Positions 7,918 through 16,498 of a stretch of DNA of 31,608 bases are shown piece after piece; position 1 is the stretch's first letter; each line of letters begins with the position of its first letter. The position numbers and the translations under genes were made by a program. A model generated the notes under the pieces. It was not told the origin of the DNA. It saw nothing but the letters and a program-made list of their open reading frames with translations, and searched no databases. The DNA lies in contig CAMLML010000057.1 of assembly GCA_946481095.1 (NCBI GenBank), positions 1-31,608 of the forward strand, in the 5' to 3' direction. Source of the DNA: an uncultured Cellvibrio sp. (lineage in GTDB: Bacteria > Pseudomonadota > Gammaproteobacteria > Pseudomonadales > Cellvibrionaceae).

Positions 7918-8793
7918 ATGTTAAAAAAAATATCAATCTGTTTGTTAGTCACAATCTGCCCATTCAATACCCTTGCACAAGAAGAAAAAAATTGGGGTGC
8001 TGATTTTTCTGTGAGCACACAGCATCAGGAATATGAGCTGGTCAGTGCCGATATGCAAAATTTCATATTTTCGCCTTATTATCAAAAAGGTAATTGGGTT
8101 TTTTCGGGCAATATCCCCTGGATGAAAATAGATGGCGATTATTTTATCAATGGCAGCGCCCCGCGCATTGTCAGTCTCTGTTCTCGTTTGGCTGATACAT
8201 CGCCTTTGATAATTCAGCGATTGATTAATCGTGGCCGTATTACCCAGGAGCAAATTACTCGTTGCGATCAAATCAATGATGTATTGGATGAATTGGAAGA
8301 ATCCCAATCCGGGTTGGGGGATATCAGTTTGTCAGCGAACTATGTGTGGCAATGGAGTTCTGTCGACAATATGTGGACTGCTTTTGGTCTTGAATATAAA
8401 ACAGATAATGGTGACTTTGAAAAAGGTATAGGCAGTGGTTCACGCGACACCAGTATGACCTTGGGAATTGGGTATCAGGGTGAAAAATGGTCGAATCATT
8501 TGGATGCCTCTTTTACCCGTGTATCGGCGACAGATTCAACCTATGAAATTGAAGATTATTCTGCCCTGGGTGCAGGTATCGCCTATTTGTTTTGGGAGCG
8601 TTTGACCTGGGGTATTGATTATCAGTTTGAACAGGCCTATCTGAAAGGAGGTGCAGATGTGAAATATTTTTCGACCTATGTTGATTGGGAAATAACAGAT
8701 GCCTGGAATTTACGACTTGCTGCCAGTGATTACGATGATCTTCCCGAATATCCGCAGACTGAATATGCAGTGACTTTGGGATTTTCTTTTTAG
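7918..8793 (+). CDS. Outer-membrane beta-barrel-like protein of unknown function
   Basis: The 291-residue protein has a signal peptide (1-20, NTLA-QEE) and about a dozen alternating amphipathic segments with aromatic girdles, such as WGADFSVSTQHQEYELVSAD, WVFSGNIPWMKIDGDYF and WNLRLAASDYDDLPEYPQTE. It ends in phenylalanine (AVTLGFSF), the signal read by the BAM machinery. Residues about 82-135 carry an extra charged insertion with two cysteines (SLCSRLAD and RCDQIND), probably an extracellular or periplasmic loop closed by a disulphide. The overall pattern resembles the transporter or phenol-degradation-like barrel families, but I cannot name a substrate. GGAGA lies 11 bases before the ATG. 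It stands alone between a repeat element and the lptFG promoter. Confidence 0.72.
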   Translation: MLKKISICLLVTICPFNTLAQEEKNWGADFSVSTQHQEYELVSADMQNFIFSPYYQKGNWVFSGNIPWMKIDGDYFINGSAPRIVSLCSRLADTSPLIIQRLINRGRITQEQITRCDQINDVLDELEESQSGLGDISLSANYVWQWSSVDNMWTAFGLEYKTDNGDFEKGIGSGSRDTSMTLGIGYQGEKWSNHLDASFTRVSATDSTYEIEDYSALGAGIAYLFWERLTWGIDYQFEQAYLKGGADVKYFSTYVDWEITDAWNLRLAASDYDDLPEYPQTEYAVTLGFSF

Positions 8794-8816
8794 GTTTTTT
8801 CTTTTTAGAACTTTTA

Positions 8817-8845
8817 TTGTTCCTGTGGTCTGAATGCACTAGTAT
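8817..8845 (+). promoter_or_regulatory. Candidate sigma-70 promoter for lptFG
   Basis: TTGTTC at 8817-8822 and TAGTAT at 8840-8845 are separated by exactly 17 bases. They lie about 50 bases before the lptF start. Confidence 0.5.
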
Positions 8846-8894
8846 TTGCATCCTTGCCGCGACGCCTTTGCATTGAGACTACAGGACAATCTCC

Positions 8895-9992
8895 TTGATT
8901 ATTTTTCGTTACCTCAGCCGTGATCTCCTTTATACCAGCCTGGCTGTCAGTGCCATTCTGTTGATTATTTTTTTGTCATCGACCTTCAGTCGCTTTCTGG
9001 ATGATGCCGCTCAAGGCCGGCTCGCCGTTGATGCACTTTTTTCAATTATTTTGTTTCGCATGCCGCATTTGCTGGAATTAATACTGCCGCTTGGTTTTTA
9101 TCTGGCGATATTGTTGGTTTATGGGCGTATGTATATTGAAAGTGAAATGGTTGTTCTGTCGTCCTGTGGTATGAGCCAGTTTCAATTGTTTGTGATGACA
9201 CTGATACCTGCAACTGTCATTGCAATCATGGTGGGTTTGTTCAGTTTTTGGTTGAGCCCACTGGGGGCGTCGTTAACAGAAAGAACCTTGGCAGAACAAC
9301 GTAATCGCAGTGAGTTTGAAAGTTTGCAAGAAGGACGATTTCAGGCAATCGCTCAAGGTCGTGTGATGACTTACGTTGAAAATGTCACCGATAATAGTCA
9401 ACTGCAAAAAGTATTTGTTGCACAGCAGGGAGGTCCGAACAAATCGGTAGTCGTCATTGCTGATTCCGGGCAACAAAAATTAAAAGAAGAATATGGTCAA
9501 CGTTATTTGATTTTGCAGCAAGGTTATAGTTACGAAGGGCGCCCGGGAACCAGTGATTTTAAAATTACCGGGTTCAGCGAATGGGGGCGATACCTGCCTC
9601 CGGCGGCTAGCGTTGCTGATCTGGATTTTGAATCCGATGCAAAACCCACCAGTGAATTACTTACCGTTCAATCTCTTGAAAACCAGGCTGCTTTGCAATG
9701 GCGAATCGCTATGCCGCTGATGGTTTTTATTGCGACCTTGATGGCTGTGCCATTGAGTAAAACCAATCCACGTCAGGGACGTTATTTTAAAATGCTACCG
9801 GCGATTTTGATTTATGTTTTCTATCTGACTTTTTTGCTGAATGCTAACAGTAAAATGATGAAAGGGAAGCTGGATCCTGATCTGGGCCTGTGGATTATCC
9901 ATCTGATTTTTTTATTGATTGCGTTGATGATTTTCAATTGGCGAAAAATATCCTCGATGTTTTCTTTCACTCGAGGTGCCGCCCATGCATAA
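8895..9992 (+). CDS. lptF: LPS export ABC transporter permease LptF
   Basis: The 365-residue inner-membrane protein belongs to the YjgP/YjgQ family. It has membrane segments near the N-terminus (about 12-32, 50-75, 95-120) and C-terminus (about 270-290, 300-320, 330-350), flanking a periplasmic beta-jellyroll domain (about 130-255) that receives LPS from the LptB2FG pump and passes it to LptC. Recognisable stretches are IIFRYLSRDLLYTSLAVSAI, VLSSCGMSQ and MAVPLSKTNPRQGRYFKMLP. The start is a TTG at 8895 with AGGA eight bases upstream; no ATG gives a full-length protein. It overlaps lptG by eight bases. The usual divergent neighbour pepA is absent here. Confidence 0.95.
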   Translation: MIIFRYLSRDLLYTSLAVSAILLIIFLSSTFSRFLDDAAQGRLAVDALFSIILFRMPHLLELILPLGFYLAILLVYGRMYIESEMVVLSSCGMSQFQLFVMTLIPATVIAIMVGLFSFWLSPLGASLTERTLAEQRNRSEFESLQEGRFQAIAQGRVMTYVENVTDNSQLQKVFVAQQGGPNKSVVVIADSGQQKLKEEYGQRYLILQQGYSYEGRPGTSDFKITGFSEWGRYLPPAASVADLDFESDAKPTSELLTVQSLENQAALQWRIAMPLMVFIATLMAVPLSKTNPRQGRYFKMLPAILIYVFYLTFLLNANSKMMKGKLDPDLGLWIIHLIFLLIALMIFNWRKISSMFSFTRGAAHA

Positions 9993-11046
9993 GATTACCC
10001 GTTATGTATCGCGCACTGTGTTCATGGCGATTATTGCAACATTATTGGTTATCAGTTCATTGGATTTTGTATTCGGACTGATCGGTCAATTAAAAAATGT
10101 CAGTGAAACTTATACAATTACCGAAGTTGTGATTTATATGGCACTGATAATGCCTGGCCATATTTATGATTTTATTCCTTATGCTTGCTTGATTGGTGTG
10201 CTGGCCGGTTTGGGTTTGTTGGCGAGCACCAGTGAGTTAGTTATTATTCGTTCGGCGGGTGTTTCGGTTGCGCGTATAGTCTGGATGGCATTGCGACCTG
10301 CGTTTTTGTTTATTTTGGCTGCATTATTAATAGGCGAATTTGTTGCACCTTATGCTGAAAGGACGGCGGAAGCTCGCAAGGATTTTTTACGTCACAATTG
10401 GGTAAAGCCTTTGCCGGAAAATGTCTGGAGCCGTGAATCAGGCAATTTTATGTATGTTGAGGCAGTGAGGCCTAATGGCATATTGCAAGGTATTACCCGC
10501 TATCAATTTGATGAACAGCATCAATTATTGTCGGCAAGTTATACAGAAAGTGCGAATTACGACAATGGAAAATGGAAAGAACACAATATTTTAGTGTCGC
10601 AGGTCGATGCAGAAAAAGGATTGATTCACAGCCATATTGAATCGCGTGATTGGGAAACCAATATGACACCACAATTATTCAATATTCTGGCATCGGAACC
10701 GGATGAGTTGTCCATGCGTGATTTACATTATTACGTTAATTATCTTGAACAGCAGCAACTTTCCGCTTCCAGTTACAGCGTTGCATTTTGGCAAAAATGT
10801 TTGCAACCGCTGGCAATTGCCAGTCTGGTATTGATTGCAATCTCGTTTATTTTTGGTCCCTTGCGTAGTGTCACCATGAGCCAGAGAATTTTTTCGGGTG
10901 TTGTGATTGGTGTGGTGTTTTTATTGCTGCAAAAATTGCTTGGGCCTTCAAGTCTGGTGTTTGGTTTTGCCCCTATGGTTGCGGTATTAATTCCTATTAT
11001 CTTGTGTGTGTTTATCGGTATTGTGTTGTTAAGGCGCGCAACCTAG
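9985..11046 (+). CDS. lptG: LPS export ABC transporter permease LptG
   Basis: The 353-residue partner of LptF has the same design: three N-terminal membrane helices, a periplasmic jellyroll (about 130-260), and three C-terminal helices. Family stretches are ITRYVSRTVFMAII, PGHIYDFIPYACLIGVLAGL, ASTSELVIIRSAGVS and FGPLRSVTMSQRIFSGVVIG. The heterodimer uses ATP hydrolysed by LptB (not in this window) to extract LPS from the inner membrane. ATG 9985 is chosen over GTG 9976 because GAGG lies eight bases before the ATG. The overlap with lptF suggests translational coupling. A strong terminator follows 31 bases after the stop. Confidence 0.95.
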   Translation: MHKITRYVSRTVFMAIIATLLVISSLDFVFGLIGQLKNVSETYTITEVVIYMALIMPGHIYDFIPYACLIGVLAGLGLLASTSELVIIRSAGVSVARIVWMALRPAFLFILAALLIGEFVAPYAERTAEARKDFLRHNWVKPLPENVWSRESGNFMYVEAVRPNGILQGITRYQFDEQHQLLSASYTESANYDNGKWKEHNILVSQVDAEKGLIHSHIESRDWETNMTPQLFNILASEPDELSMRDLHYYVNYLEQQQLSASSYSVAFWQKCLQPLAIASLVLIAISFIFGPLRSVTMSQRIFSGVVIGVVFLLLQKLLGPSSLVFGFAPMVAVLIPIILCVFIGIVLLRRAT

Positions 11047-11075
11047 GCTTGAATCTTCTTAAATAGGCCTAAATA

Positions 11076-11113
11076 AAAAGACGCTAACAAATTCCTGTTG
11101 TTAGCGTCTTTGG
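11076..11113 (+). terminator. Rho-independent terminator after lptG
   Basis: A perfect 13-bp stem AAGACGCTAACAA / TTGTTAGCGTCTT at 11078-11090 and 11098-11110 with a seven-base loop. It is preceded by an A run and followed by T, so it could also end the convergent DUF3300 transcript. Confidence 0.9.
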
Positions 11114-11136
11114 ATGAGTGACTATTTACAGATTGT

Positions 11137-12672
11137 TTATCTTTCGCGCTCTATTCTGCGTCCACCTTCCTCTCCACCGCGTCTTGTTTCCATTCTTGAT
11201 TCAGTGCGCTGGTGCTCCATGCGTGGTTCCCGTTGGGGTCGCTCAAAACGATTATTGTTTGAATCGTTACGGGCGTTGTTTGAATCATTGCTGCGAATAA
11301 TCTGGCGTGGTGTGCGTTCATTATTTTGTTGGCGATTATCAGTTGATTCGCGACGGGAAAAACGAGAATCATGTTGTGCCGACTCTCTGATAACTTGCTG
11401 TTGTTGTCTCGTTTCAAAACGGTTTTGTGAATGGGTTGGTCGATTTGTCTGGTTGGATTGAATTTCCCGTCCAGTATTCCGATTGCTTCGATCAACGGGT
11501 GATGAATTCTCGGTGCGAATATTTCCAGCTGTTTGGGAAGAATCTCTATGTTGATTTTGACGTTCAGCCATACGAGCGCGAAGCGCATCAGATCTGTTTT
11601 CAAAAACCTGATTGCGATTATTTTCTCTGGATTGATCATTACTTCTGTTGATGCCACGAGCTTCATTATTGCGTGAGTCGTTATTAAATCGATTAGCCTG
11701 ACGCTCGCGATCCGGGTTCTTGCTGTAAACACCGGCTCTGTCCCGTGCTTGTTGGCGGTCATCCCATGAATTGCGTCTGGGTTCCCTGTTGCTTTGGTAA
11801 CGATTGCGCACAGGTTCGTTGTAATACGCCACGCCACGGCGATGTGCCGGATTGTGGTTCCAGTGTCTTGCACCTTTGTAGTGTGCCAAATATCGGCCTG
11901 TGTAGGCATGACGATGATGGTAATAATCCCTGTGATGGTGATGGTCTATAACCACTACGCGACGGTTACGCCAATGACAGCTACTGAAATGGAAGCTTGG
12001 GCCTATATAAACACGTGGTCCCCAGTAAAAACTGCCGGAAAAATAAACCTGGCTCGAATATCGGTGCCAATAAACCGGTGGGTAATCAGCCCACCACCAA
12101 GGGCCATAAACAACACGGGTATCGTAGACAGGGACATAAACCACACGTTCAACAGCAGGCTCAATCATAATAACCCTGTCTTCACGTACCACTTTTACAT
12201 GATCGGTATTTTGCAAATTTCCAGCTGCATAAGCTTTATCGCGAAGATTTTGGATGCTATCCATGACGCGCCCTTCATCTTCAAGGAATGCGTCACCCAA
12301 TTGTTGGGTCCAGTTCAGATCTTCACTCATGCGTTTCAATACATCCGGGAAGGCGACCAGAGCTTTTACGCTGGGATCCCAATTTTTATTTTCGGCAGCA
12401 TTGACCGCCGCTTCACCACTGAGGCGGCTGCTTTGCACCCAGCGATCCGCTTCGACCACTTCAAGAGGGTAAGTCGATGCAATCAAAACATGCGACAGTA
12501 AACTATCCGGATAAAGTGCTATTGGTGCCAGAAGGGAATCCAACTGTTGCTGGCTAAATGCAGGCTGGCTGGACTCATAAGTTCGGCTTTGCGATTCAGC
12601 CTGGGATGTTGAGCAACCCACTACGGGAATCAGCAAGGAAAGAGTTAGTACATAGCGGATGGACGATTTCAT
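11137..12672 (-). CDS. DUF3300 lipoprotein with arginine/asparagine-rich tail
   Basis: The 511-residue protein has a lipoprotein signal (IPVVGC, cysteine 20). The DUF3300 domain (about residues 38-230) shows LDSLLAPIALYPDSLLSHVL, STYPLEVVEADRW, NWDPSVKALVAFPDVLKRMS and VYVPVYDTRVVYGPWWW, the hallmarks of the family. A His/Tyr-rich stretch follows (IDHHHHRDYYHHRHAY, about 260-276), then about 230 residues of low-complexity Arg/Asn/Gln/Ser-rich sequence to the C-terminus. Function is unknown; the acylated domain should sit in the outer or inner membrane with a disordered basic tail in the periplasm. GAGGCG precedes the ATG. It is convergent with lptFG and divergent from minC. The low-complexity tail makes long open frames in other frames, which I judge to be shadows. 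Confidence 0.88.
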   Translation of the reverse strand: MKSSIRYVLTLSLLIPVVGCSTSQAESQSRTYESSQPAFSQQQLDSLLAPIALYPDSLLSHVLIASTYPLEVVEADRWVQSSRLSGEAAVNAAENKNWDPSVKALVAFPDVLKRMSEDLNWTQQLGDAFLEDEGRVMDSIQNLRDKAYAAGNLQNTDHVKVVREDRVIMIEPAVERVVYVPVYDTRVVYGPWWWADYPPVYWHRYSSQVYFSGSFYWGPRVYIGPSFHFSSCHWRNRRVVVIDHHHHRDYYHHRHAYTGRYLAHYKGARHWNHNPAHRRGVAYYNEPVRNRYQSNREPRRNSWDDRQQARDRAGVYSKNPDRERQANRFNNDSRNNEARGINRSNDQSRENNRNQVFENRSDALRARMAERQNQHRDSSQTAGNIRTENSSPVDRSNRNTGREIQSNQTNRPTHSQNRFETRQQQQVIRESAQHDSRFSRRESTDNRQQNNERTPRQIIRSNDSNNARNDSNNNRFERPQREPRMEHQRTESRMETRRGGEEGGRRIERER

Positions 12673-12739
12673 ATAAACGCCTCTTTAAATAGAGCACCCA
12701 TTGTGCCTCATCATCAGGCTAGGTGATATGAGCTTAACC

Positions 12740-12768
12740 TTGCCTGAATTCCCTGCGCCCTAGATAAT
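12740..12768 (+). promoter_or_regulatory. Candidate sigma-70 promoter for minCDE
   Basis: TTGCCT at 12740-12745 and GATAAT at 12763-12768 are separated by exactly 17 bases. They lie 34 bases before the minC start, in the divergent gap with the DUF3300 gene. Confidence 0.6.
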
Positions 12769-12801
12769 GCGCACCACGCAAAAATAAAATGAGATAACTG
12801 A

Positions 12802-13545
12802 ATGCCGGATGTGGAATTTCAATTAAAGGGTAGCGCCATTACTTTGGTTGTATTGGCTATTACCCGTTACAACGCCAAAAATCTTGCCAGAGAATTACAG
12901 GAAAAAATTGATCAGGCACCACAATTTTTTGCCAACTCGCCAATACTGATTAACCTCGACAAATTGGAAAACCCTGCTGATTTAAAAAAACCTGAATCTT
13001 TATTAAAAGATTGTCGTGAATTGGGTTTGCAACCCCTGGGTTTTAGCGGCGTCCCTGAATCTTTGCAAAATACGATAAAAGCAACCGGATTACCGATACT
13101 GGCAACCCCCAGTGAACGCGCCTTGAAAATTCCCAAAGCACCAACAGAGATACAAATTGAACGTGTGGTTGAAACCGTTGTGGAAACAGTTATTGAAGAA
13201 AAACTGGTGCAGCGTCAGAGCAAGATTGTTACGCGCCCAATTCGATCTGGCCAACAAATATATGCAGAAGGTGCGGATTTAATTGTGCTTTCACAAGTCA
13301 GTGAAGGTGCTGAAGTGTTGGCGGATGGCAACATCCATGTTTATGGCAGTTTGCGAGGTCGTGCTTTGGCAGGTGTTAAAGGCGATGAAACAGCAAGAAT
13401 TTTTTGTCAGCATCTGGAAGCTGAACTGGTGTCAATTGCGGGAAATTTTATGTTGCAGGATTCTTTACCAAAAGATCTGCATAAAAAATCTGCGCAAATT
13501 TCGCTGCAAGGTGACAAGGTTTTGGTGGAAGGGCTGGCGGGTTAA
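12802..13545 (+). CDS. minC: Septum site-determining protein MinC
   Basis: The 247-residue division inhibitor, brought to the poles by MinD, blocks FtsZ assembly away from mid-cell. The N-terminal domain (about 1-105) has FQLKGSAITLVVLAITRYNA. A linker of about 40 residues, rich in Val and Glu (ERVVETVVETVIEEKLVQRQ), leads to the C-terminal beta-helix domain (about 145-245) with the conserved run RSGQQIYAEGADLIVLSQVS, GAEVLADGNIHVYGSLRGRA and QHLEAELVSIAGNF. That domain dimerises and binds MinD. It is first in a minC-minD-minE cluster. A 113-base gap to minD contains a REP-like hairpin, wider than is usual for this operon. Confidence 0.96.
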   Translation: MPDVEFQLKGSAITLVVLAITRYNAKNLARELQEKIDQAPQFFANSPILINLDKLENPADLKKPESLLKDCRELGLQPLGFSGVPESLQNTIKATGLPILATPSERALKIPKAPTEIQIERVVETVVETVIEEKLVQRQSKIVTRPIRSGQQIYAEGADLIVLSQVSEGAEVLADGNIHVYGSLRGRALAGVKGDETARIFCQHLEAELVSIAGNFMLQDSLPKDLHKKSAQISLQGDKVLVEGLAG

Positions 13546-13555
13546 ATATTTTAGA

Positions 13556-13603
13556 TACCCTCCCGGCCTCCCCCTGAGAAGGGGGAGGGTTAGGGTGGGG
13601 TCA
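13556..13603. repeat. Single REP-like hairpin (half element) between minC and minD
   Basis: CCTCCCCCT / AGGGGGAGG form a nine-base-pair stem with a short loop. Flanking bases (ACCCTCCCGG left, GTTAGGGTGGGGT right) match one arm of the 7772 and 17238 elements. Only one unit is present, without the second inverted arm. Confidence 0.8.
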
Positions 13604-13658
13604 GGTTTTTCAAAAAAATTAATTTATTTTTCATTTATTTATTTGAGGAGTTTTTACC

Positions 13659-14471
13659 TTGGCTAGAATTATCGTCGTAACATCAGGTAAAGGTGGCGTA
13701 GGTAAAACCACCACCAGCGCAGCTATTGCTACTGGTTTGGCAATGCGTGGTCACAAAACAGTGGTGATAGATTTTGATGTGGGCCTGCGTAATCTGGATT
13801 TGATTATGGGTTGTGAACGCCGGGTCGTTTATGATTTTGTGAATGTGATCAAGGGCGAGTCAACACTTAATCAAGCGATGATTAAAGATAAACGTACAGA
13901 AGGTTTGTATATTCTGCCAGCCTCACAAACACGAGATAAAGATGCTTTGAGTCGCGAGGGCGTTGAAAAAGTAATTAACGAATTGAGTAAAGATTTTGAG
14001 TTTATTGTGTGTGATTCACCCGCTGGTATTGAAACGGGCGCGTTGATGGCACTGTATTTTGCAGATGAAGCAGTAGTGGTGACTAACCCCGAAGTGTCTT
14101 CGGTACGCGATTCAGATCGCATTTTGGGTATTTTGCAAAGCAAATCGCGTCGTGCAGAACAAAGTTTGGAGCCTATCAAAGAACATTTGTTATTGACCCG
14201 CTACAACCCGGCACGTGTTGAAGCAGGCGAGATGTTAAGTGTTGGCGATGTTGAAGAAATACTGGCAATTCCTTTGCTGGGTGTTATTCCGGAATCAGAA
14301 GCTGTACTAAAAGCATCTAATCAGGGAACACCGGTTATTCTGGATAACGATTCACTTGCAGGTCAGGCTTACAATGATGCAGTTGACCGATTGTTAGGAA
14401 AAGAAATGCCACATCGTTTCCTTGAGGCTGAAAAGAAAAGTTTCCTGAAGCGTTTGCTGGGAGGTAAGTAG
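13659..14471 (+). CDS. minD: Septum site-determining ATPase MinD
   Basis: The 270-residue ParA/MinD-family ATPase has the deviant Walker [10 protein letters not shown] at residues 10-18 (with lysines 11 and 16), switch regions [20 protein letters not shown] and [11 protein letters not shown], and a C-terminal amphipathic membrane-targeting helix [14 protein letters not shown]-bound MinD dimers sit on the membrane, recruit MinC and are released by MinE. The start is TTG at 13659, set by GAGGAG eight bases upstream. Its TAG stop overlaps the minE GTG start by one base. Confidence 0.97.
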   Translation: MARIIVVTSGKGGVGKTTTSAAIATGLAMRGHKTVVIDFDVGLRNLDLIMGCERRVVYDFVNVIKGESTLNQAMIKDKRTEGLYILPASQTRDKDALSREGVEKVINELSKDFEFIVCDSPAGIETGALMALYFADEAVVVTNPEVSSVRDSDRILGILQSKSRRAEQSLEPIKEHLLLTRYNPARVEAGEMLSVGDVEEILAIPLLGVIPESEAVLKASNQGTPVILDNDSLAGQAYNDAVDRLLGKEMPHRFLEAEKKSFLKRLLGGK

Positions 14472-14728
14472 TGAGTATTTTTGACTATTTCAAAAAGAAA
14501 AATGCAAACTCTTCTGCGTCTATGGCGAAAGAACGTTTGCAGATTATCGTTGCACATGAACGTCGTAATCGCGGTAAAAATCAACCGGATTTTTTACCGC
14601 AAATGCAGGAAGAAATCCTCGCGGTGATTCGTAAATACGTCAATGTCAGCGCTGATCAGGTATTTGTCAAAGTGGACAATACTGATAACTGTTCGGTGTT
14701 GGAATTGAATATTACTTTGCCGGAGTGA
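14471..14728 (+). CDS. minE: Cell division topological specificity factor MinE
   Basis: The 85-residue protein has an N-terminal membrane-targeting segment ([10 protein letters not shown]), the MinD-activating helix/strand [17 protein letters not shown] (about 19-35) and the topological-specificity domain ending ELNITLPE. It stimulates MinD ATPase and drives pole-to-pole oscillation. The start is GTG at 14471, one base into the minD stop, with GGAGG six bases before it. A terminator follows 22 bases after the stop. Confidence 0.96.
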   Translation: MSIFDYFKKKNANSSASMAKERLQIIVAHERRNRGKNQPDFLPQMQEEILAVIRKYVNVSADQVFVKVDNTDNCSVLELNITLPE

Positions 14729-14750
14729 CCTGGCGTTGAATGATTGACAT

Positions 14751-14781
14751 AAAAAGGGGCATAAATATGGCTCCTTTTTTA
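14751..14781 (+). terminator. Rho-independent terminator after minE
   Basis: AAAAAGGGGC and GCTCCTTTTTT form a stem of about ten pairs (one G-T pair) around an eight-base loop, ending in a T run. Confidence 0.8.
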
Positions 14782-14798
14782 TTTGTGGGAAGATCAGC

Positions 14799-14894
14799 TC
14801 CTCCCTTTGAAAAAGGGAGGCGGGGGAGGGATTTTAAATGGTTGAATCTTCTGAGTTTTTAAATCCCCTAGCCCCCCTTTTTCAAAGGGGGGAA
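14799..14894. repeat. REPIN-like element A3
   Basis: The left hairpin CTCCCTTTGAAAAAGGGAG and right hairpin CCCCCCTTTTTCAAAGGGGG are in inverted orientation. Their inner flanks GGGGGAGGGATTT and AAATCCCCTAGCCCCC also pair. The sequence family is related to, but distinct from, elements A1 and A2. It lies between the minE terminator and the HerA-like gene. Confidence 0.85.
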
Positions 14895-14932
14895 TTAGAT
14901 TACGAAATTAAATAAATTTCAGGTAAAAAGAT

Positions 14933-16495
14933 ATGGCAAACACTTTTCTAATCGGCGGTAATGGCAACCAACAAGTGCATTTGAATTTGCGTATGGGCAA
15001 TCGTCATGGATTAATCGCAGGTGCAACCGGTACCGGTAAAACAGTTACCCTGCAAGTCCTGGCAGAAGGTTTTGCCAAAGCGGGGGTGCCGGTGTTTATG
15101 GCTGATATTAAAGGAGACTTATCAGGATTGGCCTCTGCAGGAAAACCGCATCCAAAAATTGATGAACGGATTCAAACCATCAAAATTGAAAATTATCAAC
15201 AACGCATGTTCCCTTGTGTGTTTTGGGATTTATATGCGAAAAAAGGCCACGCAGTGCGCGCAACTTTATCGGATATGGGCCCGCTGTTACTCTCGAATTT
15301 TTTTCAATTAAACGATACTCAAACCGGTGTGCTCTACGCTGCGTTTAAAATTGCCGATGATCAAGGCTTGTTGATGTTGGATTTAAAAGATCTGCAAGCC
15401 ATGCTGAATTGGATGAAAGACAACAGCAAAGAATTGGAAGGCGAATACGGCGGCATGAGTGATGCCAGTATTGCTGCCATTCAACGCCGATTGATGATGT
15501 TGGAGCAGGAAGGCGCTGATAACTTTTTTGGCGAGCCTGCACTGGATTTACAACATCTGATGCAAGTGACTCTGGAGGGTACAGGTGTTATCAATATCCT
15601 CGATGCAACTACCCTGATCAATCAACCAAAACTCTATTCAATATTTTTATTGTGGTTGATTTCTGAATTATTCGAAAACCTGCCAGAGCAGGGTGATGCC
15701 GATCAACCCAAAATGGTGTTTTTCTTCGATGAAGCCCATTTGTTATTTAACGATGCTCCCAAATTGTTGATTGAAAAAATTGAACAGGTTGTACGTTTGA
15801 TTCGATCCAAAGGTGTGGGCATTTATTTTATTTCCCAAAGCCCTGCCGATATTCCTGATTCTGTGCTGGGGCAATTGGGTAATCGCGTGCAACATGCATT
15901 GCGGGCGTTTACACCCAAAGATCAACAAGCCGTGAAAATTGCCGCGCAAACTTTCAGGTCCAATCCAGCATTTTCAACTGAATCAGTCATTACTGAATTG
16001 GGGATTGGCGAGGCATTAGTGTCTGTGTTGGATGACAAAGGCACACCTACACCAGTCGAAAGAATATTAATCGCACCACCAGCATCACGCATAGGGCCGC
16101 TGTCAGACGAAGAGCGTGCGCAAGTTATGTCGCGTTCGCCTTATAAATCTATTTATGACAAAGCAGTGGATAGAGAATCCGCTTATGAAATTCTGAAAGG
16201 CCGTATTGCAACTGAACAACAAGTATTGGAAAAGCAAAAAATTCAGGAACAAATTCGCCAGCAACAGGAAAAAGAATTCAAAGACGCGCAAAAGCAGCAA
16301 GAACAATTACGCAAACAACAAGAGCAAATGCAAAAACAGCAGGAGCGTGAACAGCGCCAGGCTGAGCGCAGCAGCAGTAAACGTGAATCCGCTGTCGAAG
16401 CTTTTGCAAAAAGTGCAGCACGCGCCGTCGGCTCAAGTGTTGGCCGACAAATTGTCCGCGGTATTTTGGGATCACTATTAGGTGGACGACGTTAA
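14933..16495 (+). CDS. HerA-like ATPase of the YjgR/DUF853 family
   Basis: The 520-residue protein has Walker A GATGTGKT at residues 30-37, a conserved D58-IKGDLSG motif, Walker B FFFDEAH at about 263-269 and an arginine-bearing sensor region IRSKGVGIYFISQSPADIPD. This layout matches the DUF853 branch of the FtsK/HerA ATPase superfamily (E. coli YjgR, about 500 residues), whose physiological role is not known. After the ATPase core, residues about 405-490 form a Gln/Lys/Glu-rich coiled coil, followed by a short Arg/Gly C-terminus (RQIVRGILGSLLGGRR). It is followed after three bases by the phosphatase-fold gene, so the two are probably co-transcribed. Confidence 0.9.
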   Translation: MANTFLIGGNGNQQVHLNLRMGNRHGLIAGATGTGKTVTLQVLAEGFAKAGVPVFMADIKGDLSGLASAGKPHPKIDERIQTIKIENYQQRMFPCVFWDLYAKKGHAVRATLSDMGPLLLSNFFQLNDTQTGVLYAAFKIADDQGLLMLDLKDLQAMLNWMKDNSKELEGEYGGMSDASIAAIQRRLMMLEQEGADNFFGEPALDLQHLMQVTLEGTGVINILDATTLINQPKLYSIFLLWLISELFENLPEQGDADQPKMVFFFDEAHLLFNDAPKLLIEKIEQVVRLIRSKGVGIYFISQSPADIPDSVLGQLGNRVQHALRAFTPKDQQAVKIAAQTFRSNPAFSTESVITELGIGEALVSVLDDKGTPTPVERILIAPPASRIGPLSDEERAQVMSRSPYKSIYDKAVDRESAYEILKGRIATEQQVLEKQKIQEQIRQQQEKEFKDAQKQQEQLRKQQEQMQKQQEREQRQAERSSSKRESAVEAFAKSAARAVGSSVGRQIVRGILGSLLGGRR

Positions 16496-16498
16496 ACA

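Noticed and set aside
11151..11909. A 252-codon open frame on the minus strand inside the DUF3300 gene, and a 235-codon plus-strand frame at 11794-12501
   Set aside because: Both lie within the low-complexity and His-rich coding region of a recognisable DUF3300 lipoprotein, lack ribosome sites, and show no domain pattern; they result from compositional bias.
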